20,777 nucleotides of DNA, from NCBI GenBank assembly GCA_038198445.1, contig JBBPZZ010000146.1:1-20777 (forward strand), in the 5' to 3' direction. The stretch is from JACDDK01 sp038198445. GTDB lineage: Bacteria > Actinomycetota > Rubrobacteria > Rubrobacterales > Rubrobacteraceae. A program made the position numbers and the translations under genes. A model generated the notes under the pieces. That model was not told the origin of the DNA. It did no database searches and saw only the letters and a program-made list of their open reading frames with translations. This document shows positions 7,133 through 15,961 of this stretch, in pieces (the stretch's first letter is position 1; each line of letters opens with the position of its first letter).

Positions 7133-10100
7133 CTACGGTCGAGCTTCTCTCGCCAGGAGTGCCGCCGCTTCTTTGGCCGGCAGGGGTTTAGAGAAGTAGT
7201 TACCCTGGGCCAGGTCGCATCCCAGCTTCCGTAGCCGCGAAGCCTGTTCGGCCCACTCCACGCCCTCCGCCACGACCCGCATATTTAGCGTATGCGCCAG
7301 CGCTATTATCCCCGAGATCATCGCCGTATCCTCAGGGTCTTTCTTTAGCTCCTCCACGAAGGAGCGGTCTATCTTCAGGTAGCTTACCGGGAAGCGCTTG
7401 AGGTATGAGAGTGAGGAGTAGCCGGTGCCGAAGTCGTCTACGGAGAGTTTCACGCCGAGCTCCTTGAGGTTCCGTAGCGTGGCCGTGGTGTGCGGCGCGT
7501 CCTCCATCACGACGCTCTCGGTAATTTCCAGACAAAGGGCGTACCCATCAGCTCTTGTCTCCCGGAGCACCCGTGCGACGTCGTGTGCCAAATTCGGGTG
7601 CTGGAACTGTCTCGCGGAGAGATTCACGCTCATCAACAAGGATGGAGCATCGGGATAGCGCCTTCGCCACTCGGAAGCCTGCCCGCATGCCTCTTCCAAC
7701 ACTCTCTGGCCAATAGGTAAGATCAGACCAGTCTCCTCCGCGACCGGGACGAACTCAGAAGGGGTCATCAGGCCGCGTTCGGGGTGTTCCCAGCGCACCA
7801 ACGCCTCGAAGCCCGCGATCTTGCCGGTGCCGAGATGGACCTTGGGCTGGTAGCAGACCTTGAACTCATCTCTCTCCAGCGCCCGACGAAGGTCGTTGCC
7901 GAGCTCCAGACGTTCCAGGGCGCGAGTGTTCATGATCGGGTCGAATATCTCGTAGTGGGCCTTGCCGCTGCCCTTGGCCTGGTACAAAGCCAGGTCCGCG
8001 TCCCGCAGGAGGTCGCCCGGCCGGCTCCGATCCGCTGCGCCGAAAGCGATCCCGAGACTAAAGGTAACGAACAGGTCCTGCCCGTTGAGGCTAAAGGGGA
8101 TTTGCATGGTCTCCGCGATCCGCTCAGCGACCCTGACCGCCTCGTCCACGCCATCAATGTGTTCGAGCAGGATCGTGAACTCATCCCCTCCGAGACGCGC
8201 GATGGTGTCTCCGGGCCGCAGACAAGGCTGCAGTCGATGGGAGGCGGCGCGGAGCAACTGGTCTCCTACCTCGTGTCCGAGAGAGTCGTTTATGACCTTG
8301 AAGTTGTCCAGGTCCATGAAGATCACGGCGACGGAGTCTTCGCGCCGGCTCGCGCGGGCCAGGGCGTGGTCCATGCGATCCATGAACAACGTCCGGTTCG
8401 GCAACCCGGTCAGGGGATCGTGGAACGCCTGATAGGCGAGTTGCTCCTCCAGAGCCTTACGCTCGGAGATGTCGCGAACGACGCAGACCATACCGCCGTC
8501 CCCGATAAGGGTGAGGGAGATTTCTTGCGAAAACTCCCTCCCGTCGCTCTTCTTGCCGATAGCCTCTCCCCGCCACTGACCGTTTCTCTGAAGCGCGGGC
8601 ACAGCGTACCTCTCCAACAAGATTAGTTGCTCCTCGTCGTAGAAAATCCTCCAACTCTTGCCGATGAGGTCCCCTGGGTCCTCGTACCCGTAGATCCTCG
8701 CGTGGGCGTCGTTCATGTACACGTACGCATCGTTCTGGTCGAGGATAGCCATCCCGTCCATCGCGGTCATCATAGCCACGGACTGTTGCTTCAGAACCTC
8801 CAGCGACTTCTTACTCTCCGTGATGTCTATGATGGTGTGTACGGCCCCCCGAAAGTTCCCGTCGGCGTCCACGATGGGGCTGCCGGAGGCCGAAAGCTCT
8901 TTCCTCTCGCCTCCCCGAGACATTATGGAAAGCTCGTAGGAAGAGCGCACGCCGTTCCTACGCATGGCCGTTTGTTCGAGGGCCTTCCGACGTTCCCGCT
9001 CGTCCAGGAACTTGAGCAGCGACTTTCCCATCAACTCCCGCTGGCTCGTACCGAAGATCTCGGCATAGGCTTCGTTGCAGTAGACGATGATCTCTTCGGC
9101 GTCCACGAAACCTATGCCTTCCTGGACGGCCTCGACGAGCATCCTGTATCTTTCTTCGGATTCCCTGAGCGCCGCCTCCGTCCGCTCGCGCTCGGCCAGC
9201 TCTTGCTGCGCCCTGGTGTAGAGCCGGGCGTTGTCCAGGGCGACCGAGGCCAACCCGGCGAAGCGGGTCAATAGCTCCAACTCTTCCTTGCCGAACTTGC
9301 GCTCCTCTTCCAGGTAGGCCAGGCCTATGACGCCCACGACCTCGGATCCCGACTTGAGCGGCGCCCCGATCACGGCGTGGATGTCCTGGCTGAACTGCGG
9401 CAGGTTGCACTCCCAGGCGCGGTAATCATCAACCACCACCGGCCGGCCACTCTGCCACACCTGCCCCGGCACGCACTCGCCACGCTTCATCCGGTAGCCG
9501 GCGTACTCACCGAAAACTCCGATCCCCACTCGCATCTCTAGCTCCGTCTCGCCCGGTTCGAGCAGGTACATGTAACCGTGCGAGGTGCCTATCAGCGCCG
9601 CGGCCCGCGCGACCACCGCCTCAAGCAACTCGGACAGCTCAAGCCGGTTCATCAACGCCAGGGAGGTATCGTGAAGGGCGCTCAGGTACTCGTTCTGCTG
9701 GCGCAGCGCGGCCTCGTTGCGCTTCCGCTCGGTGACGTCCCGCACGGTGCAGAGGGCTTCGTCCGGGCCGCACACGACCAGACGAGCTTCGAAATCGACC
9801 ACGCCTTCCAACACGTTTAGCTGGTATTCGTAGGTCTGTACCTCGCCCGTATCGAGCGTGCGGGAGATCATCACCAGAAACGGTTCGGCGACCTCGGATG
9901 GCAGCATCTCGCGTAGGTTGCTTCCCATCAACTCCTCGCGCGGAAGGTAGAGTTTGTCGGGGTCGTTGGCCTGGATGTCCAGGTATTCGCCGTCGCGGCC
10001 GTAACGAATTATCAGGTCTGGGGTGGCCTCGACAATGACTTTGTTTCTCGCTTCGCTCCTGAGCAACTCCTCCTCCGCCCACCGGCGCTCGGTGACGTCT

Positions 10101-11236
10101 CGGGAGTTGATGACGATACCCTCCACGCCTGGATCTTCGAGCAGGTTGCTCGCGAGCGCCTCCAGGATTCGCCAGGACCCGTCGGCGTGCCGGATTCTGG
10201 CCTCGATCTTCTCGCCGGTCGTCTTTGTGCCGTTCGTGCTGGTGGTCGTCAGTCCCTCGGCCAGAACTTGCCTCGTGTACGCGAGGTCTTCCGGGTGTAT
10301 GTAGTCGAAGATGTTGGTAACGACCCGCTCCTCGGGCTTGTAGCCCAGCACCCGCTCCACCGACGGACTCTCGTAGAGTATGGTCCCCTTGACGTCGACG
10401 ACCGTTATCAGGTCCGTGGAGTTCTGCACCAGCGAGCGGAACCGTTCCTCGCTCTCGCGCAGAGCCTCCTCGGCCCATTGGCGCTCGGAGATGTCGCGGA
10501 CCGAGGCCAGTATCATCCGCTCTCCGTCATAATCCACAGCGCCAACGCGCACCTCGACCGGGAAAGTCGTCCCATCCTTGCGCCGATGCTCCCCGAGGTG
10601 CGCCTCCTCCAGGTTCGTACCGGGCTCGCTGTGCATCGTGCGCCGCCAGAGCGTATCGTCCCCCAGAGACTTCTTTTCTTCCTCGGAGAGCAGGCTGGTG
10701 GCGAAATCCCTTACGTGAAGCGAGAGCAACTCTTCCCGCGTATAGCCCAGCGAACGGCACGCCTCCGCGTTACAGTCGACCATCCGCCCCATTTCGTCAT
10801 GCACCAGCAGGGTGTCCACAGAGTGCTCGAAAAGTTGTCTAAAGCGGTTCTCGCTCTCTATGAGGTTCCGTTCGACCTGCTTGCGTCCGGTAATGTCGCG
10901 GATGATGATGACGCGCCGCGTCCGGTCTTCCGGCAAGGGCTTTACGGTGACTTCCAGGTCTACCGGTCGCCCGTTCTTGTGGATCAATGTGGTTTCGTAG
11001 CGCTCTATCACCCGCTCTCCGCCGAGGCGCCTGGCGAAACGCTCGCGGAGCAATTCCCTCTGCTCGGGGACGACCAGATCATACAAAGACGGCATGTTCA
11101 ATAACTCTTTCAGGCTGTAGCCACTGATCCGGGCACAGGCGTCGTTGGCGTAGAGGATCCGCCCAGCTTCAGCCATGAAGAAGCCCTCGCCCGCTTCGTT
11201 CTGCGCTTCTATGAGGGTTTGATACAAGTCGTCCAT
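7133..11236 (-). CDS. PAS/GAF-regulated diguanylate cyclase-phosphodiesterase (GGDEF-EAL)
   Basis: A 1367-residue soluble protein that makes and/or breaks the second messenger c-di-GMP. Approximate domains are PAS 7-118, PAS 128-253, PAS 262-385, PAS 392-505, GAF 527-675, PAS 692-807, PAS 815-927, GGDEF 931-1095 and EAL 1108-1360. The cyclase site is an intact G-G-D-E-F (1016-1020), with a canonical product-inhibition R-P-G-D ending five residues before it. The EAL half keeps E-A-L (1144-1146), S-V-N-L-S-A-R, E-I-T-E-S, D-D-F-G-T-G, L-K-I-D-R and V-A-E-G-V-E, so both activities look possible. I see no membrane segment, so signals are cytosolic (redox, light, gas or a small ligand). ATG 11236 has only a weak GGAAG site. 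It is transcribed alone, divergent from the sugar-binding lipoprotein gene. Confidence 0.93.
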   Translation of the reverse strand: MDDLYQTLIEAQNEAGEGFFMAEAGRILYANDACARISGYSLKELLNMPSLYDLVVPEQRELLRERFARRLGGERVIERYETTLIHKNGRPVDLEVTVKPLPEDRTRRVIIIRDITGRKQVERNLIESENRFRQLFEHSVDTLLVHDEMGRMVDCNAEACRSLGYTREELLSLHVRDFATSLLSEEEKKSLGDDTLWRRTMHSEPGTNLEEAHLGEHRRKDGTTFPVEVRVGAVDYDGERMILASVRDISERQWAEEALRESEERFRSLVQNSTDLITVVDVKGTILYESPSVERVLGYKPEERVVTNIFDYIHPEDLAYTRQVLAEGLTTTSTNGTKTTGEKIEARIRHADGSWRILEALASNLLEDPGVEGIVINSRDVTERRWAEEELLRSEARNKVIVEATPDLIIRYGRDGEYLDIQANDPDKLYLPREELMGSNLREMLPSEVAEPFLVMISRTLDTGEVQTYEYQLNVLEGVVDFEARLVVCGPDEALCTVRDVTERKRNEAALRQQNEYLSALHDTSLALMNRLELSELLEAVVARAAALIGTSHGYMYLLEPGETELEMRVGIGVFGEYAGYRMKRGECVPGQVWQSGRPVVVDDYRAWECNLPQFSQDIHAVIGAPLKSGSEVVGVIGLAYLEEERKFGKEELELLTRFAGLASVALDNARLYTRAQQELAERERTEAALRESEERYRMLVEAVQEGIGFVDAEEIIVYCNEAYAEIFGTSQRELMGKSLLKFLDERERRKALEQTAMRRNGVRSSYELSIMSRGGERKELSASGSPIVDADGNFRGAVHTIIDITESKKSLEVLKQQSVAMMTAMDGMAILDQNDAYVYMNDAHARIYGYEDPGDLIGKSWRIFYDEEQLILLERYAVPALQRNGQWRGEAIGKKSDGREFSQEISLTLIGDGGMVCVVRDISERKALEEQLAYQAFHDPLTGLPNRTLFMDRMDHALARASRREDSVAVIFMDLDNFKVINDSLGHEVGDQLLRAASHRLQPCLRPGDTIARLGGDEFTILLEHIDGVDEAVRVAERIAETMQIPFSLNGQDLFVTFSLGIAFGAADRSRPGDLLRDADLALYQAKGSGKAHYEIFDPIMNTRALERLELGNDLRRALERDEFKVCYQPKVHLGTGKIAGFEALVRWEHPERGLMTPSEFVPVAEETGLILPIGQRVLEEACGQASEWRRRYPDAPSLLMSVNLSARQFQHPNLAHDVARVLRETRADGYALCLEITESVVMEDAPHTTATLRNLKELGVKLSVDDFGTGYSSLSYLKRFPVSYLKIDRSFVEELKKDPEDTAMISGIIALAHTLNMRVVAEGVEWAEQASRLRKLGCDLAQGNYFSKPLPAKEAAALLAREARP

Positions 11237-11292
11237 CGCTTCCGCGCTTCTTCCCGATAGCTCTATTCACCAAAGTAGCCCCCGCGCGTCCG

Positions 11293-11310
11293 TAGCATAC
11301 CATCATGCTA
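11293..11310. promoter_or_regulatory. Operator-like dyad in divergent intergenic region
   Basis: TAGCAT-accatc-ATGCTA is a perfect 6-6-6 inverted repeat in the 215-base gap between the GGDEF-EAL gene and the sugar-binding protein gene. The eight-base string CTATTCAC occurs twice nearby, about 44 bases apart (near 11264 and 11308). The geometry fits a dimeric regulator serving one or both divergent genes; the regulator is unknown. Confidence 0.3.
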
Positions 11311-11401
11311 TTCACTCCCACACAGAGATGTACCAGGGTCTGCCGGGATCTCTTTTTACCCTCGTTTACGGAGGCGCGTGCGCGAACTCTAGCACCGTTT
11401 C

Positions 11402-11410
11402 TGTCATAAT
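11402..11410 (+). promoter_or_regulatory. Possible extended -10 promoter element
   Basis: TGTCATAAT has a TGn extension and a 5-of-6 match to TATAAT. It lies about 42 bases upstream of the sugar-binding protein ATG. No convincing -35 hexamer is seen at the usual distance, as can be the case for extended -10 promoters. Confidence 0.3.
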
Positions 11411-11451
11411 TAAGATAGGTGGGAAGACGGGCACGAAGGAAGGGGAAGTTC

Positions 11452-12810
11452 ATGCAAGAGACACGGACCAGCAGTAACCGGGTCATGCGTGGCGCGGAAG
11501 GCATGAGCCGTAAGGACTTCTTGAAGATCGGCGGCGCGGGGCTCGCCGGGGCGGCGTTGCTGGGCGTCGCGGGCTGCGGTGGAGGCGGTGGCGGGGGCGA
11601 TTCGGGGAGCATCACATTTTCGTGGATACCTGAGCAAACCGGGACCCTGGACAAGATGATCCAGCGCTTCAACAAGGAAAACAAAGACGGCGTCAAAGTA
11701 AAGTTCCGCGAGATGCCGACTGACAGCACGCAGCATTTCGACAAGCTGCGTACCGAGTTCCAGGCCAGCAGCGACAACATAGATGTAATTGGGGGAGATG
11801 TGATCTGGCCGGCCCAGTTCGCCGCGCCCGGCTACTATTTGGACCTCTCCGACCGCTTCTCCGAGAGCGCGCGAAGCAAGTTCCTGCCGGCGCCCATGCA
11901 GGCCAATACGTTCAAGGGCAAGCCTTACGGCGTCCCCTGGTACACCGACTCCGGCATGCTCTACTACCGTAAGGACCTGTTGGAGAAGAGCGGCTTCGGC
12001 GAGGCTCCCAAGACGTGGGACGAGTTAAAGCAGATGGCAAAGAAAGTCATGAAAGATCAGGGTACAAAGTACGGCTTGGTTCTGGAGGGGGCGGAGTACG
12101 AGGGCGGCGTGTGCAACGGCCTCGAATATATCTGGACGCATGGCGGAGACGTCCTAGATCCGGACAACCCAAACAAAGTCGTCGCCGACAGCCCAGGGTC
12201 CATCGCCGGACTTGGTACGGAGCGAGGCATGGTCGACGCTGGCGTGGCTCCCCAGTCGGTGGGCTCCTACAAGGAGCAGGAAGCGCAGACCACTTTCCTG
12301 AACGGGGACTCGGTGTTCATGCGAAACTGGCCCTACATCTACGGCCTGGCCGCTGATGAGAGCGAGTCGAAGGTAAAGCAGAGTCAGATCGGTGTGGCGC
12401 CGTTGCCGGTGGGCAAGGAGGGCGACAGCAGTTTTAGCGCTCTCGGCGGCTGGAACTTCTCCATCAACGCCAACTCCAGGAACCCGGACGCCGCCTGGAG
12501 CTTCATACAATATATGACGGCCCCCAAACAGGAAAAGGAGTTCGCGCTCAAGACCGCGAGGATACCGGCGCTAAAGGCTCTGCTAGACGACCAGGAACTC
12601 GTGAGCAAGGTGCCGGTCATCAAGTTGGGTAAGGACGCCATCTCCAGGACGCGGCCCCGGCCGGTCTCTCCCTACTACTCGGACATCTCTCTGGCGATGG
12701 CGAAGCAGTTCAACAGTTCGCTGAATGGGGAGACAGGGCCGAGGGAGGCCATCAAGAAGCTCGATAGCGAACTAAAAGACATCGTCAAGCAGGGGAAGAG
12801 CCAGGGCTAG
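11452..12810 (+). CDS. ABC transporter extracellular solute (sugar)-binding lipoprotein
   Basis: The 452-residue product belongs to the family 1 solute-binding proteins (MalE/UgpB-like), which deliver sugars to an ABC importer from outside the membrane. A Tat-like signal S-R-K-D-F-L-K precedes a hydrophobic stretch and a lipobox V-A-G-C, followed by a glycine linker, so it is probably a Tat-exported lipoprotein; the second Tat arginine is Lys. Family features include the early T-F-S-W segment, D-V-I-G-G-D-V-I-W-P-A-Q-F, P-Y-G-V-P-W-Y-T-D-S-G-M-L-Y-Y-R-K-D-L-L, and A-L-G-G-W-N-F-S-I-N. ATG 11452 follows AAGGAAGGGG closely. An in-frame ATG at 11503 directly before S-R-K is the alternative start. 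No permease or ATPase genes are adjacent, so its importer must be elsewhere. The ligand is uncertain, perhaps trehalose or maltose. Confidence 0.88.
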   Translation: MQETRTSSNRVMRGAEGMSRKDFLKIGGAGLAGAALLGVAGCGGGGGGGDSGSITFSWIPEQTGTLDKMIQRFNKENKDGVKVKFREMPTDSTQHFDKLRTEFQASSDNIDVIGGDVIWPAQFAAPGYYLDLSDRFSESARSKFLPAPMQANTFKGKPYGVPWYTDSGMLYYRKDLLEKSGFGEAPKTWDELKQMAKKVMKDQGTKYGLVLEGAEYEGGVCNGLEYIWTHGGDVLDPDNPNKVVADSPGSIAGLGTERGMVDAGVAPQSVGSYKEQEAQTTFLNGDSVFMRNWPYIYGLAADESESKVKQSQIGVAPLPVGKEGDSSFSALGGWNFSINANSRNPDAAWSFIQYMTAPKQEKEFALKTARIPALKALLDDQELVSKVPVIKLGKDAISRTRPRPVSPYYSDISLAMAKQFNSSLNGETGPREAIKKLDSELKDIVKQGKSQG

Positions 12811-12834
12811 GGCGCGGTAAAGTCGGCTTCCCGT

Positions 12835-13980
12835 CTAAGGTTCGGCGGCCTCGGGCTTCGCGCGGAGGCGGGCGCGGAAGAAATCGAAGAAGACCCTGAC
12901 AACGGCGAGGGTCGGGACGGCGAAGATCACACCGGGAAGTCCGGCTAGTTGGCCGCCGCCAATAACGGCGAGAAGCACGATGATCGGATGGACGTGCAGG
13001 GCGTTGCCCTGGATGCGGGGTGTCAGGAAGTTGCCTTCGAATTGCTGGATCAGGACGTATGCGAGGACCGTCAAAAAGGCGATGGTCGGAGACTTGAAGA
13101 TGAGGGCGATGATGATGGCCGGTATCGCCCCGAGGAACGGCCCTAGATAAGGGATGATGGCCGTGGCCGAGACCCACGAGCCGAGCAGGATAGCATAGGG
13201 CACATCTAAAATCTGGAGCGCTACAGTAGAGAGCACGCCCTGTATGACGATCACTAGAATCAACCCGCCCAGGTAGCGCGAGAGCGAGTATCCGAATGCG
13301 TCCCACAACTCGCGGGCGTCGCGCCGGTAGCGTGTAGGGGCCGCTTTGAGGTAGGCCGCCTTCACCATCCGCACGTCCGCCAGCAGATACACCGCGACGA
13401 AGAGTATGCTGAAGATCGTTATACCGAAGCTGAATGCCCCGGAGATAAAACCGACCAGCCCGCCCAGAACATTCTCTACGAGTTGCCGGGCGCGGTCGAA
13501 GAGGTCGCTCACCAGGCCCTCCATGACCCGCTCCGGCGGGACCAGCAGTATGTTCTGCTTGTGAAGCGGTTCGATGAGCCCAAGAAGGAAGTTATTAGCG
13601 TTGTTCGCTATGGCGGGCGTAATCTGGATGAAGTTCCTGAGCTGTCTGATGAGCGGCGGCGCGAGGAAGAAGAAGACCAATATAACGAGCCCGATCAAGA
13701 CCAGGAAGGTTACCAGGATGGCGAGTGGCCGCGGCATCAGCCGCGAGAGAGCCCGCACTGGGAACGACAATACTATGGCGAGCGCCGTTCCCCCGAGCGA
13801 GATGGTTAGTATGCCCGGAGCCCTGTACAACACGAGTGCGAATGCCACGACGCATACCACTACTATGAGCGCCAGAACTCGCGGCGGGACGAATATCGGT
13901 GTCGGCGACCCGCCCGCTTCCCTGGTCCGGTTGTTGGACTTCTTGCGGGCTTTACCCTTGGCTGTCTTGTGTGGCTTCAT
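12835..13980 (-). CDS. AI-2E family transporter (PerM/YdiK-like)
   Basis: The 381-residue membrane protein belongs to the AI-2E/UPF0118 family. It has a basic, Lys-rich cytosolic N-terminus, two or three hydrophobic helices, a long soluble segment (about 130-200), and a C-terminal bundle with G-S-W-V-S-A-T-A-I-I-P-Y-L-G-P-F-L-G-A-I-P-type text, the family hallmark. Members have been linked to autoinducer-2 export or Na+/H+ antiport, but most are uncharacterised, and no quorum-sensing genes are nearby. ATG 13980 has a G-rich upstream region without a clear Shine-Dalgarno site. It is convergent with the sugar-binding gene across a 24-base gap and is probably monocistronic. Confidence 0.88.
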   Translation of the reverse strand: MKPHKTAKGKARKKSNNRTREAGGSPTPIFVPPRVLALIVVVCVVAFALVLYRAPGILTISLGGTALAIVLSFPVRALSRLMPRPLAILVTFLVLIGLVILVFFFLAPPLIRQLRNFIQITPAIANNANNFLLGLIEPLHKQNILLVPPERVMEGLVSDLFDRARQLVENVLGGLVGFISGAFSFGITIFSILFVAVYLLADVRMVKAAYLKAAPTRYRRDARELWDAFGYSLSRYLGGLILVIVIQGVLSTVALQILDVPYAILLGSWVSATAIIPYLGPFLGAIPAIIIALIFKSPTIAFLTVLAYVLIQQFEGNFLTPRIQGNALHVHPIIVLLAVIGGGQLAGLPGVIFAVPTLAVVRVFFDFFRARLRAKPEAAEP

Positions 13981-14088
13981 CGCCCCCGGCTTCCGGCGCT
14001 AGGCATCATAAACTAGCTTTACCATATTCTAAGCCAAATCCAGCCGCATTCCGCGCTTGATTTACGCGTGATCCACCCACGCCAGCGG

Positions 14089-14991
14089 CTATGCGCGCGA
14101 AGGCAACCGCTCGTTAAGCGCCTTGATGTGTTCCGGGCCGATCCCGCAACACCCGCCGATAACCCGCGCCCCAAGATCCAACCAGTCTAGCGACTCTTCC
14201 GCAAAGTCGTCCGGGGAGATCATGTCCGTGAACTGCCAGTTGGGCATGATGAACTTCCCGGAGTGCGGATACGCCCCCGCCGGACCATCCCACCATGCCA
14301 CCAACTCGCGCAGCGCCGGAACCGTGTCCTCTACCAGCGTGTGCATTATGGAGACAAGCGCGGCCCCGGACATGGGTATCTCCTCTAGCGCCTCCGCCAA
14401 CGTGTGCTCTCCGGCCCAGAGGACGACCGTCCCGTCATCGGCCCTCTTGCAACTGAAGCCTACCCAGACCGGAAGCCCCGTCGAGACGGCGGCTTCCACC
14501 GCGTAGGACGCCTGCTCTACGTCTCTCATCATCTCAAGTGAGATCAGGTCCACTCCAGCCTCCGCCAATACCTCCGCCTGTTCCCGGTAGTTAGCCCGAG
14601 CCACCTCCCCGACAGGCGCGAGGCTGCTGTCAAGGCGGGCGGAGAACGTCGAGATCGAACCCGCAACCCAGACCTCGGCCTCCGCCGCGTTCTCCCGCGC
14701 CTCCCTCGCAAGCTCGACCGCCCGAACGTTCAACTCCCGAAACCTTCCGCCAAGCCCCGCCGGCTCCAGCACGTGACGCGCCGCCGGGAACGTGTTCGTG
14801 ATAATGACGTCCGCCCCGGCCCGGATGTAATCCTCGTGAACCTCGCGCACCACCTCGGGATGCGTAACCAACGCCGCCGCGCACCAGGCAGCGTCGTCCA
14901 TCGGCACCCCGCGCTTCTCCAACTCCGTACCCGTCGCTCCATCCAATATGAGGACCTCGCCACCAGCGAGTCGCCGCCCCAGGTTATCCAT
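14089..14991 (-). CDS. Homocysteine S-methyltransferase family protein
   Basis: This encodes a 300-residue (beta/alpha)8 barrel protein of the homocysteine S-methyltransferase/BHMT family. Such enzymes move a methyl group from betaine, S-methylmethionine or a similar donor to homocysteine, using a zinc ion held by three cysteines. Seen are L-D-G-A-T-G-T-E-L-E (16-25), the I-I-T-N-T-F segment (63-68) and the C-terminal G-G-C-C-G (279-283) carrying two zinc cysteines. The first ligand, normally in an N-C motif on strand six, is absent: the segment reads S-I-M-H-T, with His217 in its place. Zinc binding may use His, or the substrate may differ. AAAAGGAGAG lies five bases before ATG 14991. It follows the lipoate-ligase-like gene on the same strand after about 61 AT-rich bases. 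Confidence 0.85.
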   Translation of the reverse strand: MDNLGRRLAGGEVLILDGATGTELEKRGVPMDDAAWCAAALVTHPEVVREVHEDYIRAGADVIITNTFPAARHVLEPAGLGGRFRELNVRAVELAREARENAAEAEVWVAGSISTFSARLDSSLAPVGEVARANYREQAEVLAEAGVDLISLEMMRDVEQASYAVEAAVSTGLPVWVGFSCKRADDGTVVLWAGEHTLAEALEEIPMSGAALVSIMHTLVEDTVPALRELVAWWDGPAGAYPHSGKFIMPNWQFTDMISPDDFAEESLDWLDLGARVIGGCCGIGPEHIKALNERLPSRA

Positions 14992-15052
14992 AATCTCTCC
15001 TTTTGAACTTATGTGTCATAACAATATAACAATACTCATTTTGTCTTGATCT

Positions 15053-15811
15053 TTACCCGGCTATGAGATATTGGCTACCGTCTCTGCGGGCGGTTTCGAG
15101 GGTTCTTGAGTCGAGTGGGACTCTCGCGGCTCCGTAGTGGAGCTTCGTCTCCTCGGCGAAAGCTTCGATCACTTCTTCCACCGTGGCCTTGTATCCAGCC
15201 TGGCGCAAACTACCGACGCTTTCGGCCCTAAAAGGGAGGTTCATGGCGGCGTAGACACGTTCCAGGACGTGGGCGAGATCCTTCTCTCCATGGACCAGCA
15301 CGATGCCGCCCACGCTCGTGGCCCGGCGTGTTATGCGCTGCGCTATTCCGACGATCTTCGCGCCATCCCTCCAGCCTCCCAAGCGAATACTGTGGTCGCC
15401 CGGACAGAACTCATCCCGTACCTCCCCGACCTCGGCCCGTACTCCAAGCCGCTCGAAGGCGCCGAGCGCCAGGGCGGCGGCCTCATCGTAGCGGTCCTGA
15501 ATACCGCGCTGTCCCTCCGAGTCATCCGTCGGGCGGATTATCGAGAAACCAAAGGTCCCGGCTCCGGCGGCGGTGGCGCCACCGCCCGCGCCCCGGATCA
15601 GGGCCGGATAACCTTCCTCGCCCGCGGCCCAAACAGCCCGCCCGAAGCCCGGACGAAAGGTATCGCGCCGCGTCACCCCGAGATGCCTCGTGGACGGCGT
15701 GATCGAGACAACCGCCGCGCGAACGCCGCTGGCGACCTCCTCGAAGACGGCGCGCTGGTAGCCGTAGGCAGTGGCAGGGTCCTCGAAACTTCCGGGCAGC
15801 AATATATCCAC
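15053..15811 (-). CDS. Lipoate-protein ligase A / octanoyltransferase family protein
   Basis: The 252-residue product has the biotin/lipoate A/B ligase fold (BPL_LplA_LipB), which attaches octanoate or lipoate to lysines of E2 and GcvH proteins. Motifs, numbered in the longer 303-codon reading, are R-G-A-G-G-G-A-T (124-131; family R-x-x-G-G-G), F-C-P-G-D-H-S-I (186-193; Cys187 could be the acyl-accepting Cys of LipM-type enzymes) and G-A-K-I-V-G-I-A-Q-R (201-210, catalytic Lys203). The frame is open up to ATG 15964, but the extra 51 residues lack family similarity and cover the promoter of the divergent regulator. GTG 15811 starts exactly where the fold begins and has GAGGTGA eight bases upstream. 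Ligase versus octanoyltransferase cannot be decided here. Confidence 0.78.
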   Translation of the reverse strand: MDILLPGSFEDPATAYGYQRAVFEEVASGVRAAVVSITPSTRHLGVTRRDTFRPGFGRAVWAAGEEGYPALIRGAGGGATAAGAGTFGFSIIRPTDDSEGQRGIQDRYDEAAALALGAFERLGVRAEVGEVRDEFCPGDHSIRLGGWRDGAKIVGIAQRITRRATSVGGIVLVHGEKDLAHVLERVYAAMNLPFRAESVGSLRQAGYKATVEEVIEAFAEETKLHYGAARVPLDSRTLETARRDGSQYLIAG

Positions 15812-15932
15812 TAAGCCTCTCACCTCTTTCGCCGTCTCCGGGCCAATGCCCCCGAAGTGTAACAAGCGCAAAAGAATCGGAGCCACGCCCGGAGCTTCAA
15901 TACCCACGAATCTACAAAACTCGGCCCGTCTC

Positions 15933-15961
15933 TTGACAGCGAGCGTGATAGATGTAATTAT
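15933..15961 (+). promoter_or_regulatory. Sigma-70-type promoter of the CopG-like regulator
   Basis: A perfect -35 TTGACA (15933-15938) is followed after 17 bases by AATTAT (15956-15961; 4 of 6 to consensus), with a TG extension at 15953-15954. It points to the regulator/esterase pair, whose chosen start lies 43 bases beyond the -10. The -10 is embedded in the repeated GATG motif array. Confidence 0.6.

Noticed and set aside
7784..8626. 280-codon plus-strand frame opposite the GGDEF-EAL gene (also 10187-11104)
   Set aside because: Both lie fully antisense to well-conserved PAS/GGDEF/EAL domains and have no domain features or operon context.
15001..15052. Possible SAM-type or other riboswitch upstream of the homocysteine methyltransferase-like gene
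   Set aside because: The gap is only about 60 AT-rich bases with a TATTGTTA direct repeat; it is too short and lacks paired helices of known methionine riboswitches.
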